The notes beneath the pieces are model-generated. The model searched no databases and had not been told where the DNA came from. It saw only the letters and a list, made by a program, of their open reading frames with translations. From Candidatus Poseidoniaceae archaeon (GTDB taxonomy: Archaea > Thermoplasmatota > Poseidoniia > Poseidoniales > Poseidoniaceae), in assembly GCA_013330925.1 (NCBI GenBank), contig DUHJ01000143.1, positions 1 to 20,830 on the forward strand: a stretch of 20,830 nucleotides of DNA. Reading direction: 5' to 3'. Position 1 is the stretch's first letter. Each line of letters begins with the position of its first letter. The translations under genes and the position numbers were made by a program. This document shows positions 8,891 through 15,715 of the stretch, piece after piece.

Positions 8891-8923
8891 GAATCCTCAT
8901 GTGGAATCACGGGATGGGCAAGC

Positions 8924-9547
8924 ATGGCGGGACATGTGCTCGTGTTTGCCGCGGGAGAACTCCCACCCGGCGGCGTGCCTCCGTTTCTGATCGAGGCTGC
9001 TTCTGTGGTCCTCGGCTGCGACGGAGGCTGGAAACACGCCGCACAATTCGGGCTCGACGTGACCGCCATCCTTGGCGACCTCGACAGCGTGGGTCAGGCC
9101 CCTGCCGGCGTACCTCGCATCGAGTTGCCCGACCAAGACGCCACGGACCTTTCGAAGGTGCTGACGTGGTGTGAAACGCACCACGCAGGCACCGAGGTGC
9201 ACGTCATTGGACTTGACGGTGGGAGGCTCGACCATCGCCTGGCGGCGCCTGCGGCGCTGATCGAAGCCAAGAGTGGAGCTGTCCTGCACCTTGGCGGTGG
9301 AGACCTTCGTCGCATCCCGCCAGGAACGCGCGTCGCGGTGGACGCCGAAGAAGGCATGGTGATTGGGCTCCATCCCTATGGCGAGGTCGCCATCGCCCAC
9401 CTAAGCGGCGTGGAGTGGCCGCTCAGCCATGCCAAGGTCACGACAGGAACGCGCGGGGTACACAACGTGGCCAAGGACTCCACCGTTCAGATCGAGGTGG
9501 CCTCAGGGGACCTTCTCCTTAGCCGCTCTGCCGTTCACTTCGGATGA
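8924..9547 (+). CDS. thiN: Thiamine pyrophosphokinase
   Basis: A 207-residue protein that should transfer pyrophosphate from ATP to thiamine to give thiamine diphosphate in the cytoplasm. All family landmarks are present in order: CDGGW (D33), GDLDS (G51-S55, with the metal-binding acidic pair), DQDATDLSK (D70-D75), and GGRLDH (G99-H104). The C-terminal half is a beta-rich substrate-binding domain ending near SAVHF. Length matches the family. ATG 8924 starts just before the first beta strand of the domain. Only 33 bp separate it from the divergent giant gene, and I see no convincing TATA box there. Its last 13 bp overlap the convergent DUF4105 gene. Confidence 0.93.
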   Translation: MAGHVLVFAAGELPPGGVPPFLIEAASVVLGCDGGWKHAAQFGLDVTAILGDLDSVGQAPAGVPRIELPDQDATDLSKVLTWCETHHAGTEVHVIGLDGGRLDHRLAAPAALIEAKSGAVLHLGGGDLRRIPPGTRVAVDAEEGMVIGLHPYGEVAIAHLSGVEWPLSHAKVTTGTRGVHNVAKDSTVQIEVASGDLLLSRSAVHFG

Positions 9548-10419
9548 CCAGGCAAGGACGCGTTCAGCATGGCGCTGTAGTCGCCTTCACCGTCCCATTC
9601 TCGGGCGACCACGTCCACCCTTGAGCGCTCACGTGTTTCCTCAAAGGTGCCCCAACGTTGCAAAAGGCCAAGACGATAGGCCATGCGGGGGCTGTGTCCG
9701 GGCAACAATAGCCGCCACACGTAGGGGATTCGAACGGGAGAGATGCGGTTGATTTGCGTGCGCAATTCCGTCGCGCATGAGGTCGAGAGCGAGTGGTACC
9801 ATTCCGGTGTGCGGGCCAATTCATCGGCCCGACGTGCAAGGAGGATGAACAATTCACGCTCCCGGCGACGCGACGTGGTGGTACGGTAACGGTGCACCTG
9901 ATGCTTTCTCGCGTTGGTGCGGAGGTAGACCATGTCACGCTCAAACCCGATGGAAAGGTAGAGTTCGTAGGCGCGCCACATGCCTTCCCACGGCGAGAAA
10001 CGGTCCGCAGCGTCGCGTCGGGCTTCAAAGGAGAAGGTCACCGCCTTCCCGTCAAGGAACTCAAACGTGAGCATGGTGTGCGCCATGCCCTTGATTTTCG
10101 AGAAATGATCCACGATGTACCAGACGTCCTTGATGGCGTTCAGGTCGAACATCACGTCGTGGGCCCAGGCCTCCTCGCGATCTTTGGTGTCCAGCCAGGT
10201 GAAATCACGAATGTGGGAGAAGGTCACCGTACGGGCTTCTTCGTCCACCTCTGCCGTGGCCTGATGCCGGCAGTAATCGCACCAATCACGGTCCAGCGAT
10301 GCAATCCGGCGCCGATAAACGCGGTAAAACAGCCACACTCGAAGGGCGAACCAGCCCGCAATAACCCACACGATCACCCGTAAAACGAGCGGCATGGCGT
10401 CAGGGAGCAACCCGTCCAT
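9535..10419 (-). CDS. DUF4105 (Lnb N-terminal periplasmic domain) membrane protein
   Basis: A 294-residue protein with one N-terminal membrane helix (about residues 8-30) followed by a DUF4105 domain. Visible landmarks: an RDFTW strand, a VWYIVDHF strand, AHTMLTFEF with H114, EARR, a tyrosine-rich YELYLS helix, TNARKHQVH, and STSCATELR with C215. In bacteria this NlpC/P60-like domain occurs in Lnb, which moves an acyl chain within lipoproteins using Cys and His; both residues are kept here. The substrate in this archaeon is unknown. ATG 10419 was chosen because it is preceded by AGGA and starts just before the membrane helix; an upstream TTG at 10473 would overlap the stop of the preceding gene as TTGA and add 18 residues. 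It is the last gene of the minus-strand photolyase group and overlaps thiN by 13 bp. Confidence 0.8.
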   Translation of the reverse strand: MDGLLPDAMPLVLRVIVWVIAGWFALRVWLFYRVYRRRIASLDRDWCDYCRHQATAEVDEEARTVTFSHIRDFTWLDTKDREEAWAHDVMFDLNAIKDVWYIVDHFSKIKGMAHTMLTFEFLDGKAVTFSFEARRDAADRFSPWEGMWRAYELYLSIGFERDMVYLRTNARKHQVHRYRTTTSRRRERELFILLARRADELARTPEWYHSLSTSCATELRTQINRISPVRIPYVWRLLLPGHSPRMAYRLGLLQRWGTFEETRERSRVDVVAREWDGEGDYSAMLNASLPGHPK

Positions 10420-10469
10420 TGGTCCTGCTTTCTGCGTTCGGCGGATAGACCCGTCGCCGATTGAAACCG

Positions 10470-11891
10470 TCAAGCCCGGGTGTGCATGACGTCAGGAGAG
10501 GAAGCGCGCATCTTCCCAAGCGTGTGGCGGAGGCAGGACTCAAGGTCCGGGTGTTGGAATTCATACCCGAGTTCAAGCAAACGCGCAGGCTCGACATGTT
10601 GACCTTCCAGCAGCAATTCTTGGCCCATCTCGCCAAACATGAGGCGGATCACAAAACCGGGAAGCGGAGCAAAGGCGGGACGCCGCAGCACGCGGCCAAG
10701 CACCTTGGCGAAGGTCCGTTGGTTGACGGGATTTGGTGACGTGATGTTGAACGGACCTTGCGCATCCTTCACCATCATCAGATGGTGCACGGCGTGGACG
10801 TAATCGTCCATGGAGATCCACGACAGCCGTTGCCGTCCACCGCGAATTGGACCGCCTGCACCCACCTTTGCTGGAAGAAGCTGCTTGCCGAGGAAACCAC
10901 CGGCAGCGGTGGTGACAAGTCCCGTTCGAAGGTGAACCAAACGGATGCCGGCTTCCTTCGCCGGCAAGGCTGCACCTTCCCAATCGTTGGCAAGGTCGCA
11001 GAGGAAGCCTTCTCCGCGTGACGAGGATTCGGTGAGGACCTCTTCGCCACGGTTGCCGTAGACGCCGATGGCAGATCCAGACAGCAAGACCTCGGGTGGG
11101 TTCTCCGTGGCCGCCAAGGCTTCGGCAAGGTTGCGTGTTGGCCCCGTGCGGCTGTTTCGAATCAAGGCCTTGCGGGCTTTTGACCACCGCTTGTCACCGA
11201 TGCCTGCACCGGCCAAATGAATCACGGCATCGAAGCCATCGAAGGAGCCCTCAAGCACCTCTCCGGTCTGGTCGTTCCAGCGGACCACCTCGGCTGAGGC
11301 CAAGTGCTTGGGCAAGACGGTCTCCTTTCGAAGCAGACGAACCACGTCATGGCCTGCGGCAAAAAGGAAGGCACAGAGTTGTGTGCCGATCAGGCCCGTG
11401 GATCCGGTGACCAGCACACGCCGCCGTGGCAACTCAGAGGTCTCCTGGATGCGCTTGAGGTCGCCCCGAACGCGGTCGCTTCGGAAGCGGAACATGGAGC
11501 GAATGCGCGGCATGACCGTCAGCGGCGCCGTCCATCCGCTCAGCAGGTGAAAGGGCAAGCGCCAGTTGACCGTGTCAACGACTTTCGATTCTGTTCCGTC
11601 TGCATCAAAACGGTGCTCGTGGTCCCATGTCCCGAAGGGCCCCTTGACCATTCGATCGGAGAAGGCGTGGCCGTCCTCGACGTCGAAATGCTCGGCCACC
11701 CACGTCGGACGGAGCGGGCCAAGGCGCATTTTGAAACGGGTTTGTTGGCCGTTTTCAAGGCCTCCAAGTTGGACCGGAATGAGCCGTTCCCATTCAGGCA
11801 TGATGCGGACGAAGGCCTCAGGAGAATCGTGCCACGCCCACAGCAAAGGTTGCGGTGCCGGCATCGGCGCATGGTGTTCAAAGACGGGCAT
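10470..11891 (-). CDS. SRPBCC ligand-binding domain fused to a TIGR01777 SDR (YfcH-type epimerase-like) protein
   Basis: A 473-residue, two-domain cytoplasmic protein. Residues 1 to about 140 resemble an SRPBCC (START-like) domain, a deep pocket for hydrophobic ligands. The rest is a TIGR01777 extended short-chain dehydrogenase: nucleotide-binding TGSTGLIG (from T162), IHLAGAGIGDKRW, a catalytic-region SGSAIGVYG with Ser and Tyr, and WISMDDYV, then the DUF1731-like end containing VEPARLLELGYEF and PDLESCL. The exact substrate of this family is not known. The frame continues 21 codons upstream to 11954, but ATG 11891 lies 2 nt after the stop of the preceding gene and has GAGG 8 nt upstream, so translational coupling is likely. 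TIGR01777 genes recur beside photolyase in light-induced bacterial clusters (from memory), which fits this location. Confidence 0.85.
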   Translation of the reverse strand: MPVFEHHAPMPAPQPLLWAWHDSPEAFVRIMPEWERLIPVQLGGLENGQQTRFKMRLGPLRPTWVAEHFDVEDGHAFSDRMVKGPFGTWDHEHRFDADGTESKVVDTVNWRLPFHLLSGWTAPLTVMPRIRSMFRFRSDRVRGDLKRIQETSELPRRRVLVTGSTGLIGTQLCAFLFAAGHDVVRLLRKETVLPKHLASAEVVRWNDQTGEVLEGSFDGFDAVIHLAGAGIGDKRWSKARKALIRNSRTGPTRNLAEALAATENPPEVLLSGSAIGVYGNRGEEVLTESSSRGEGFLCDLANDWEGAALPAKEAGIRLVHLRTGLVTTAAGGFLGKQLLPAKVGAGGPIRGGRQRLSWISMDDYVHAVHHLMMVKDAQGPFNITSPNPVNQRTFAKVLGRVLRRPAFAPLPGFVIRLMFGEMGQELLLEGQHVEPARLLELGYEFQHPDLESCLRHTLGKMRASSPDVMHTRA

Positions 11892-11893
11892 GA

Positions 11894-12850
11894 TCAAACC
11901 CTCGCCAAAACACCCGTCGCCGCGGGAACGGGATTCGAGAGGTGGCCGAGCCACGGTGGAACGCTGCCAGCTGAGCCGGCCAAATGATCGAGAAGAACCA
12001 GTGGAGCCATGCGTGGCAGTTCCCCTTTCCGGTACGCGTGGATGGACCGGATGACTTGCTCGCGCCCCGGACTCGACAAGGCCAGGTCCATGCGCGCCAA
12101 CGCCCGTTCCATGGCGTGCGCGAAGCGACCACGGCGGGGGAGGACGTTGAGGTGGTGTTGTGCTTCGATCATGTACGTCAACGCCACCTCAGCAGCGGGA
12201 AGTCCTGCGTCAAAACCAGCGGCAATGGAGCGCCCGAGTTTGCGCTTTGCGTCTGCCGTTCGAGCGACAAGGAAGATCTTGTGTTCCTGATGGAAGTTCA
12301 TCAGACGTTGGGCGGTCCAACCGTCCTGTCCGGCGACCTTCCACCTGTGGTGGAAATGAACGCGAGCAAGGAAATGCTCGGCTTGATTCGGATCGTTCAA
12401 CCGGCCCTCCTCAATGACGGGTATCTGTGGGTTGAGGGCCATGAAGACCATGGCGAACACGCCCACGCCATCGCGGGTGGGACGCCCTTCCTTGGCGGGA
12501 TGCACCTTGACGCGCTCAACCCCGCATGAGGGTGAGTCCTTCTTCAGGACCAAACCGTCGACGCCGAGGCCGGCCAGGTCGTCGGACGTGCGCTGAGCCC
12601 ATGCCACCATCTTGTCGGTCAGGTCGTTTCCGGAGCGCGGTTCAACCAGCCGGACGCCGTCGGGACCCCGAGAAAGGCGAATGGTTGGACGAGGGGTCCC
12701 AAGGCCGATACCGACCTCAGGACACACGGGGAGCAACTTCAGATGCTCTGACCATCGACGTGACAGCGGTCGGAATTCGCAAGCATCGCCGTTGTAGCGC
12801 ACGGGCGAACCAAGCAAGCATGCGGACGCTGCGACCAGTGGTTTCTCCAT
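11894..12850 (-). CDS. DUF523-DUF1722 (YbgA-type) protein
   Basis: A 318-residue protein joining two conserved but poorly understood domains. DUF523 (residues 1 to about 150) shows SACLLGxxVRY (C11), C24, VCPEVGIGLGTPRP (C43) and DSPSCG (C109); the conserved cysteines suggest a metal or Fe-S centre (inference). DUF1722/YbgA (about 170-290) shows the FHHRWKVAGQ-like segment and the NFHQEHKIFLVA stretch. No membrane segment. ATG 12850 was chosen because it has a TATA-like box 24 nt upstream and begins at the DUF523 N-terminus; the frame extends to 12937 only by running into the photolyase gene. In Escherichia coli ybgA lies directly next to phr, and here the same two families are neighbours, 49 bp apart, so a role linked to light or DNA repair is plausible. 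Its stop is 2 nt before the next start. Confidence 0.88.
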   Translation of the reverse strand: MEKPLVAASACLLGSPVRYNGDACEFRPLSRRWSEHLKLLPVCPEVGIGLGTPRPTIRLSRGPDGVRLVEPRSGNDLTDKMVAWAQRTSDDLAGLGVDGLVLKKDSPSCGVERVKVHPAKEGRPTRDGVGVFAMVFMALNPQIPVIEEGRLNDPNQAEHFLARVHFHHRWKVAGQDGWTAQRLMNFHQEHKIFLVARTADAKRKLGRSIAAGFDAGLPAAEVALTYMIEAQHHLNVLPRRGRFAHAMERALARMDLALSSPGREQVIRSIHAYRKGELPRMAPLVLLDHLAGSAGSVPPWLGHLSNPVPAATGVLARV

Positions 12851-12870
12851 CAAACAGGAAGAACTTCGTG

Positions 12871-12880
12871 GAGTATTTGA
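12871..12880 (-). promoter_or_regulatory. TATA-like box of the DUF523-DUF1722 gene
   Basis: Minus-strand TCAAATACTC, whose last TATA adenine (12874) is 24 nt before ATG 12850. This is the same spacing as at the photolyase and crtI genes, so a leaderless transcript is likely. It would allow expression independent of read-through from photolyase. Confidence 0.4.
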
Positions 12881-12899
12881 ACAGACGTTTCTCGCTCGC

Positions 12900-14468
12900 T
12901 CAGACGTCGCGACGGGGCGGCATTCGATAGGAGGCACCGAGGCGTTGTTGCGTCTGATTTGGCCCGTAGCGTGCGATGTATTCTCGGGCTTTGACCTTCT
13001 TTTCCGTGCGGTGGGACATCATGCAGCGGACCTTGCCAAAAACGGGGCGTTCGGTCCAACCGCGATCGAATTTCCCACAAACCCAACCGATCCCGGCGTA
13101 GGAATTCGGATCCCTTCCATCGATCGCCCAACGGTCGTTGAGGGCCACCATCCAGTCGAACGCCAGTTGAGGCGTCGGAGCCCATTCGAGGATTTTCTTG
13201 CCCCACAACATGCGCAGGTAATTCTGAATGATGCCATCTTGCATCAGCTGCCGCTGGGCGGCGTTCCACAGGGCGTCGCCTGTTTCCGCGGCTTCCAGCT
13301 GTTGGAAGGTGTAGCCGCCGGGACGCGGGTCATCGGCGTGCTCCGCAAGGGTCGCTTGGGCCCATTCTGGAATGGAACTGTATCCGTCGTGATCTTCGAC
13401 CATGTGCGCGTGGATGAACGCCAGATCTCGCCAGGTCACCACTTGGTCAAGGAAGGCTTCAGCCCCTGCTGGAAGGCCCCACCAGCCTGAGCGCCGGCCG
13501 TCGGCAGGTGGTGTGGTGTGACCGGGGTCCCAATTGTACAGGTCCAACACGTCCTTGACCATCTGTTGTGAGGAAATATGGCCGAAGTGGAGCCACGGAG
13601 AGAGGCCTGTCGCAGCTTGCAGGTCCGGATGATTTCGGTCTTCGTGGTAACGCTCGAGGCGGTCGTCGAGGAATTTTCTCCACCTTTTTTGGGCAGAGAT
13701 GCTGCCTCCTTTCATCCCTCGAACAGGAGCCACGTCGTGGTCGATGTCAAGGGATTTCAGGGCCTCCCGGCCGATTCGATCACCTTCAGCGGTGCGCCAT
13801 ATAAATTCCAGAGGGGTTGGAGGCGTGTCGGTTTCTTTGAACGCCAGGGCAATGAGTTGTTCGTCAGCGTCGGGCAAGGCAAGTGCGGGTGCGAGGGGAA
13901 ACGCAACCGGCACGTCCGCAAGGTGGTCCTCAATGGTCTTGTGCAAGTGCCGACGCAACGAGTAAGCGGTGGTGAAAGCACGACCGGCGTGCCGCATCGC
14001 GATGAAACCGTTCCCATCGACCAAATGCACTTCACAAGGCGCCAGCGTGAGGGCACGTTCCGCGACCTGCCGAGGCATGTAGGTGGGGTAATCGTCGATG
14101 ACCAACACATCGGCATCGACGCTCATCCGAGCAAGCAAGCCGCGAGCTTCGCCATGGCGGGTTTCAACATACGGCACGTAGGACACGCCGCTGCCGAGCA
14201 GTTCGATGCGTTGGTCGATCATGCCCTGAAGCACAAACGTGTGGATCCTGTCGTTGGCCCATCGGTGCCCAATGGCCAAGGCTTCGACCACGACGAGAGG
14301 GAGGTTTCGCTCGACCGCAACGTCCACGGCATGCTGGAGCGCGAGGTTGTAGGACGTCCTGCGTGACGAGGTCATCCAATAGAGGACATGGGCGCCGCTA
14401 TGACCGTCTTTTGCAGACCGAACGGTGAGCCTTGGGCTCCGTTCCTCGGCTGCAGCGTCAGCACCCAT
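12900..14468 (-). CDS. phr: Deoxyribodipyrimidine photolyase, class II-like
   Basis: A 522-residue flavoprotein that should repair cyclobutane pyrimidine dimers with light. The N-terminal Rossmann domain (about 20-190) begins GAHVLYWM, typical of the antenna domain. The C-terminal FAD domain contains SPWLHFGHIS, FLDQVVTWRDLAF, YSSIPEWA, Y-x-LExAETGDALWNAAQ, LRMLWGKKILEW and AIDGRDPNSYAGIGW followed by ERPVFGKVR, all in class II order. Two positions differ from the plant and archaeal class II sequences I recall: CGKFDRGW in place of CGVHDxGW, and RCMM (M484) in place of RYMN. Length fits. ATG 14468 has a TATA box 24 nt upstream, so the message is probably leaderless. Divergent from ribA, which feeds flavin synthesis; followed by DUF523-DUF1722, SDR and DUF4105 genes on the same strand. 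Confidence 0.92.
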   Translation of the reverse strand: MGADAAAEERSPRLTVRSAKDGHSGAHVLYWMTSSRRTSYNLALQHAVDVAVERNLPLVVVEALAIGHRWANDRIHTFVLQGMIDQRIELLGSGVSYVPYVETRHGEARGLLARMSVDADVLVIDDYPTYMPRQVAERALTLAPCEVHLVDGNGFIAMRHAGRAFTTAYSLRRHLHKTIEDHLADVPVAFPLAPALALPDADEQLIALAFKETDTPPTPLEFIWRTAEGDRIGREALKSLDIDHDVAPVRGMKGGSISAQKRWRKFLDDRLERYHEDRNHPDLQAATGLSPWLHFGHISSQQMVKDVLDLYNWDPGHTTPPADGRRSGWWGLPAGAEAFLDQVVTWRDLAFIHAHMVEDHDGYSSIPEWAQATLAEHADDPRPGGYTFQQLEAAETGDALWNAAQRQLMQDGIIQNYLRMLWGKKILEWAPTPQLAFDWMVALNDRWAIDGRDPNSYAGIGWVCGKFDRGWTERPVFGKVRCMMSHRTEKKVKAREYIARYGPNQTQQRLGASYRMPPRRDV

Positions 14469-14490
14469 CGTAATCTCTGCGCCTCACGTG

Positions 14491-14506
14491 GTATATCAAC
14501 AACCGT
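14491..14506 (-). promoter_or_regulatory. Photolyase promoter with ACGGTT element
   Basis: Minus strand: ACGGTT (14506-14501), then GTTGATATAC (14500-14491). The last adenine of the TATA box (14492) is 24 nt before ATG 14468. The ACGGTT is an exact inverted copy of the one in front of the ribA TATA box. Confidence 0.6.
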
Positions 14507-14529
14507 TCAGGGGCCTGCGGTGAGCAACG

Positions 14530-14541
14530 ACGGTTCATATA
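14530..14541 (+). promoter_or_regulatory. ribA promoter with ACGGTT element
   Basis: ACGGTT (14530-14535) runs into CATATACC. The last TATA adenine (14541) is 22 nt before ATG 14563, which makes that ATG the likely first base of a leaderless mRNA and argues against ATG 14545. Confidence 0.6.
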
Positions 14542-14562
14542 CCGATGCACATCCTTACTAAC

Positions 14563-15183
14563 ATGGCCATCAGCATTGACGCGACCAGCAAGGACATCCC
14601 CGCCCAGGCCACTTTGCCCACGGCGTTCGGAACGTTCACCCTCCACGCCTTCGTGGATCCCAAAACCGGTGCAGAGCACGCCCTCCTCACGGTCGGCGAC
14701 CTGACCTCCGCCGATGCGCCGCTCGTTCGTATCCACTCCGAGTGCCTGACCGGTGACGCTTTTGGCAGCCTGAAGTGCGATTGTGGCCCGCAACTTCAAC
14801 TCGCCATGCAAGCCGTCCAAGACGCGGGTGTCGGTGCCGTCGTGTACCTTCGCCAAGAAGGGCGTGGCATCGGCCTCTTCGCAAAGGTGCAGGCCTACCA
14901 CCTCCAGGACCTGGGCTATGACACGTTGGACGCCAACCTCGCGCTCGGACTTCCTGCGGACGCACGCACCTACGAGATGGCCGCAGCAATGCTGAAGGAA
15001 CTCGGCGTCGCCCGTGTGCGCCTCATGACCAACAACCCGTTGAAGCGAAAGGGGCTCACCGACCACGGCATTGAGGTCGAAGATCGGATCCAGCATTTGG
15101 CGGGCCTCGGGAAGCACAACATCCGCTACCTGGAGACCAAGGCAGAACGGATGGGGCACCTTTTGCCCATCAAGGGGGCATGA
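14563..15183 (+). CDS. ribA: GTP cyclohydrolase II
   Basis: A 206-residue enzyme that opens GTP to 2,5-diamino-6-ribosylamino-pyrimidinone phosphate, formate and pyrophosphate, the first step of riboflavin synthesis. The zinc-binding cysteines are all present: C61 in RIHSECLTGD, and C72 and C74 in FGSLKCDCG. YLRQEGRGIGL (Y95-L105) is the nucleotide-binding and catalytic loop; LGLPADARTY and RLMTNNPLKR complete the signature. There is no RibB domain, so it is the stand-alone form. ATG 14563 was preferred over ATG 14545 from the TATA distance. This is the bacterial enzyme type; many archaea use the unrelated GTP cyclohydrolase III (ArfA). The divergent partner is photolyase, a flavin enzyme, so co-regulation makes sense. 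About 60 bp separate it from the peroxiredoxin gene. Confidence 0.94.
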   Translation: MAISIDATSKDIPAQATLPTAFGTFTLHAFVDPKTGAEHALLTVGDLTSADAPLVRIHSECLTGDAFGSLKCDCGPQLQLAMQAVQDAGVGAVVYLRQEGRGIGLFAKVQAYHLQDLGYDTLDANLALGLPADARTYEMAAAMLKELGVARVRLMTNNPLKRKGLTDHGIEVEDRIQHLAGLGKHNIRYLETKAERMGHLLPIKGA

Positions 15184-15216
15184 GAACGTGGGGGAACCTA
15201 TCTTAACTGCAGCAAG

Positions 15217-15236
15217 CCTCACTCGTCGTGAGGTGA
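15217..15236 (+). promoter_or_regulatory. Hairpin overlapping the peroxiredoxin Shine-Dalgarno site
   Basis: CCTCAC (15217-15222), 5-nt loop, GTGAGG (15228-15233) form a perfect 6-bp stem. The right arm shares AGG with the Shine-Dalgarno sequence AGGTGA (15231-15236), which is 5 nt before TTG 15242. Folding would hide part of the ribosome site. It may be chance, and no ligand or thermosensor signature is visible. Confidence 0.3.
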
Positions 15237-15241
15237 CCGCT

Positions 15242-15715
15242 TTGACAAAGGACATGATTGGTCAAACGGCTCCGGCGTTTGAATTGAATGCAGACGACGG
15301 CACGGTGTTTGATTCCTCTTCACTAAAGGGGACTTGGCGCTTGATTTTCTTTTACAGCCGCGACAATTCACCGACCTGCAAGCGAGGCTGTTTGACGTTC
15401 AAGGAACAACACGACCTCTTCGTTTCGGCGGGGTGTTCGGTCGTCGGCATCGGTCGTGACTCGGTGGACAGCCACCGCTCGTTCAAGGACGGCTTCTCCG
15501 GGGGCCTTCCTTTCCCCATTCTGTCCGACCCCGACCGGCAGGTGGCCGCGTCCTTCAACGTCCCCATGCACCTTGGCCGATTTCCAGCGAAGTCGTCCTT
15601 CCTGATCGGACCGGACAACACGGTGCACTACGTCTACGATTGGCTGTTCCGCCCCCGCAGGCACGTCGCTCGAATCTTGAGCGACCTCACCCGCGTTACG
15701 GGCGGTGAGGCCTGA
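15242..15715 (+). CDS. Peroxiredoxin of the PrxQ/Bcp type
   Basis: A 157-residue thioredoxin-fold peroxidase expected to reduce hydrogen peroxide and organic peroxides. The domain starts IGQTAPAFEL and continues with LKGTWRLIFFYSRDNSPTCKRGC, where C46 is the likely peroxidatic cysteine and C50 a possible resolving one. Later strands read VVGIGRDS, FPILSDPDRQVAASF and SSFLIGPDN, as in Bcp proteins. Oddities: the usual FYPxDxTPGC reads FYSxDxSPTC, so the conserved Pro and Thr are both Ser, and the two cysteines are three residues apart (CxxxC) rather than four. TTG 15242 has AGGTGA 5 nt upstream; ATG 15254 four codons later is the alternative. The frame is open further upstream through ribA, but that part is a shadow. 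Its stop overlaps the next start as TGATG, so the pair is translationally coupled. Confidence 0.82.
   Translation: MTKDMIGQTAPAFELNADDGTVFDSSSLKGTWRLIFFYSRDNSPTCKRGCLTFKEQHDLFVSAGCSVVGIGRDSVDSHRSFKDGFSGGLPFPILSDPDRQVAASFNVPMHLGRFPAKSSFLIGPDNTVHYVYDWLFRPRRHVARILSDLTRVTGGEA

Noticed and set aside
12851..12937. Extension of the DUF523-DUF1722 protein into the photolyase gene
   Set aside because: ATG 12850 coincides with the domain start and is correctly spaced from a TATA-like box.
14469..14562. Possible riboswitch in front of ribA
   Set aside because: The TATA-to-ATG distance leaves no leader RNA, and no FMN aptamer consensus is visible.
15071..15241. N-terminal extension of the peroxiredoxin frame into ribA
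   Set aside because: The extension overlaps ribA by more than 100 bp, has shadow-like composition, and lies upstream of a good Shine-Dalgarno site and the domain start.
14458..15255. Open frame of 265 codons opposite ribA
   Set aside because: RibA on the plus strand has every catalytic motif; this frame is its shadow.
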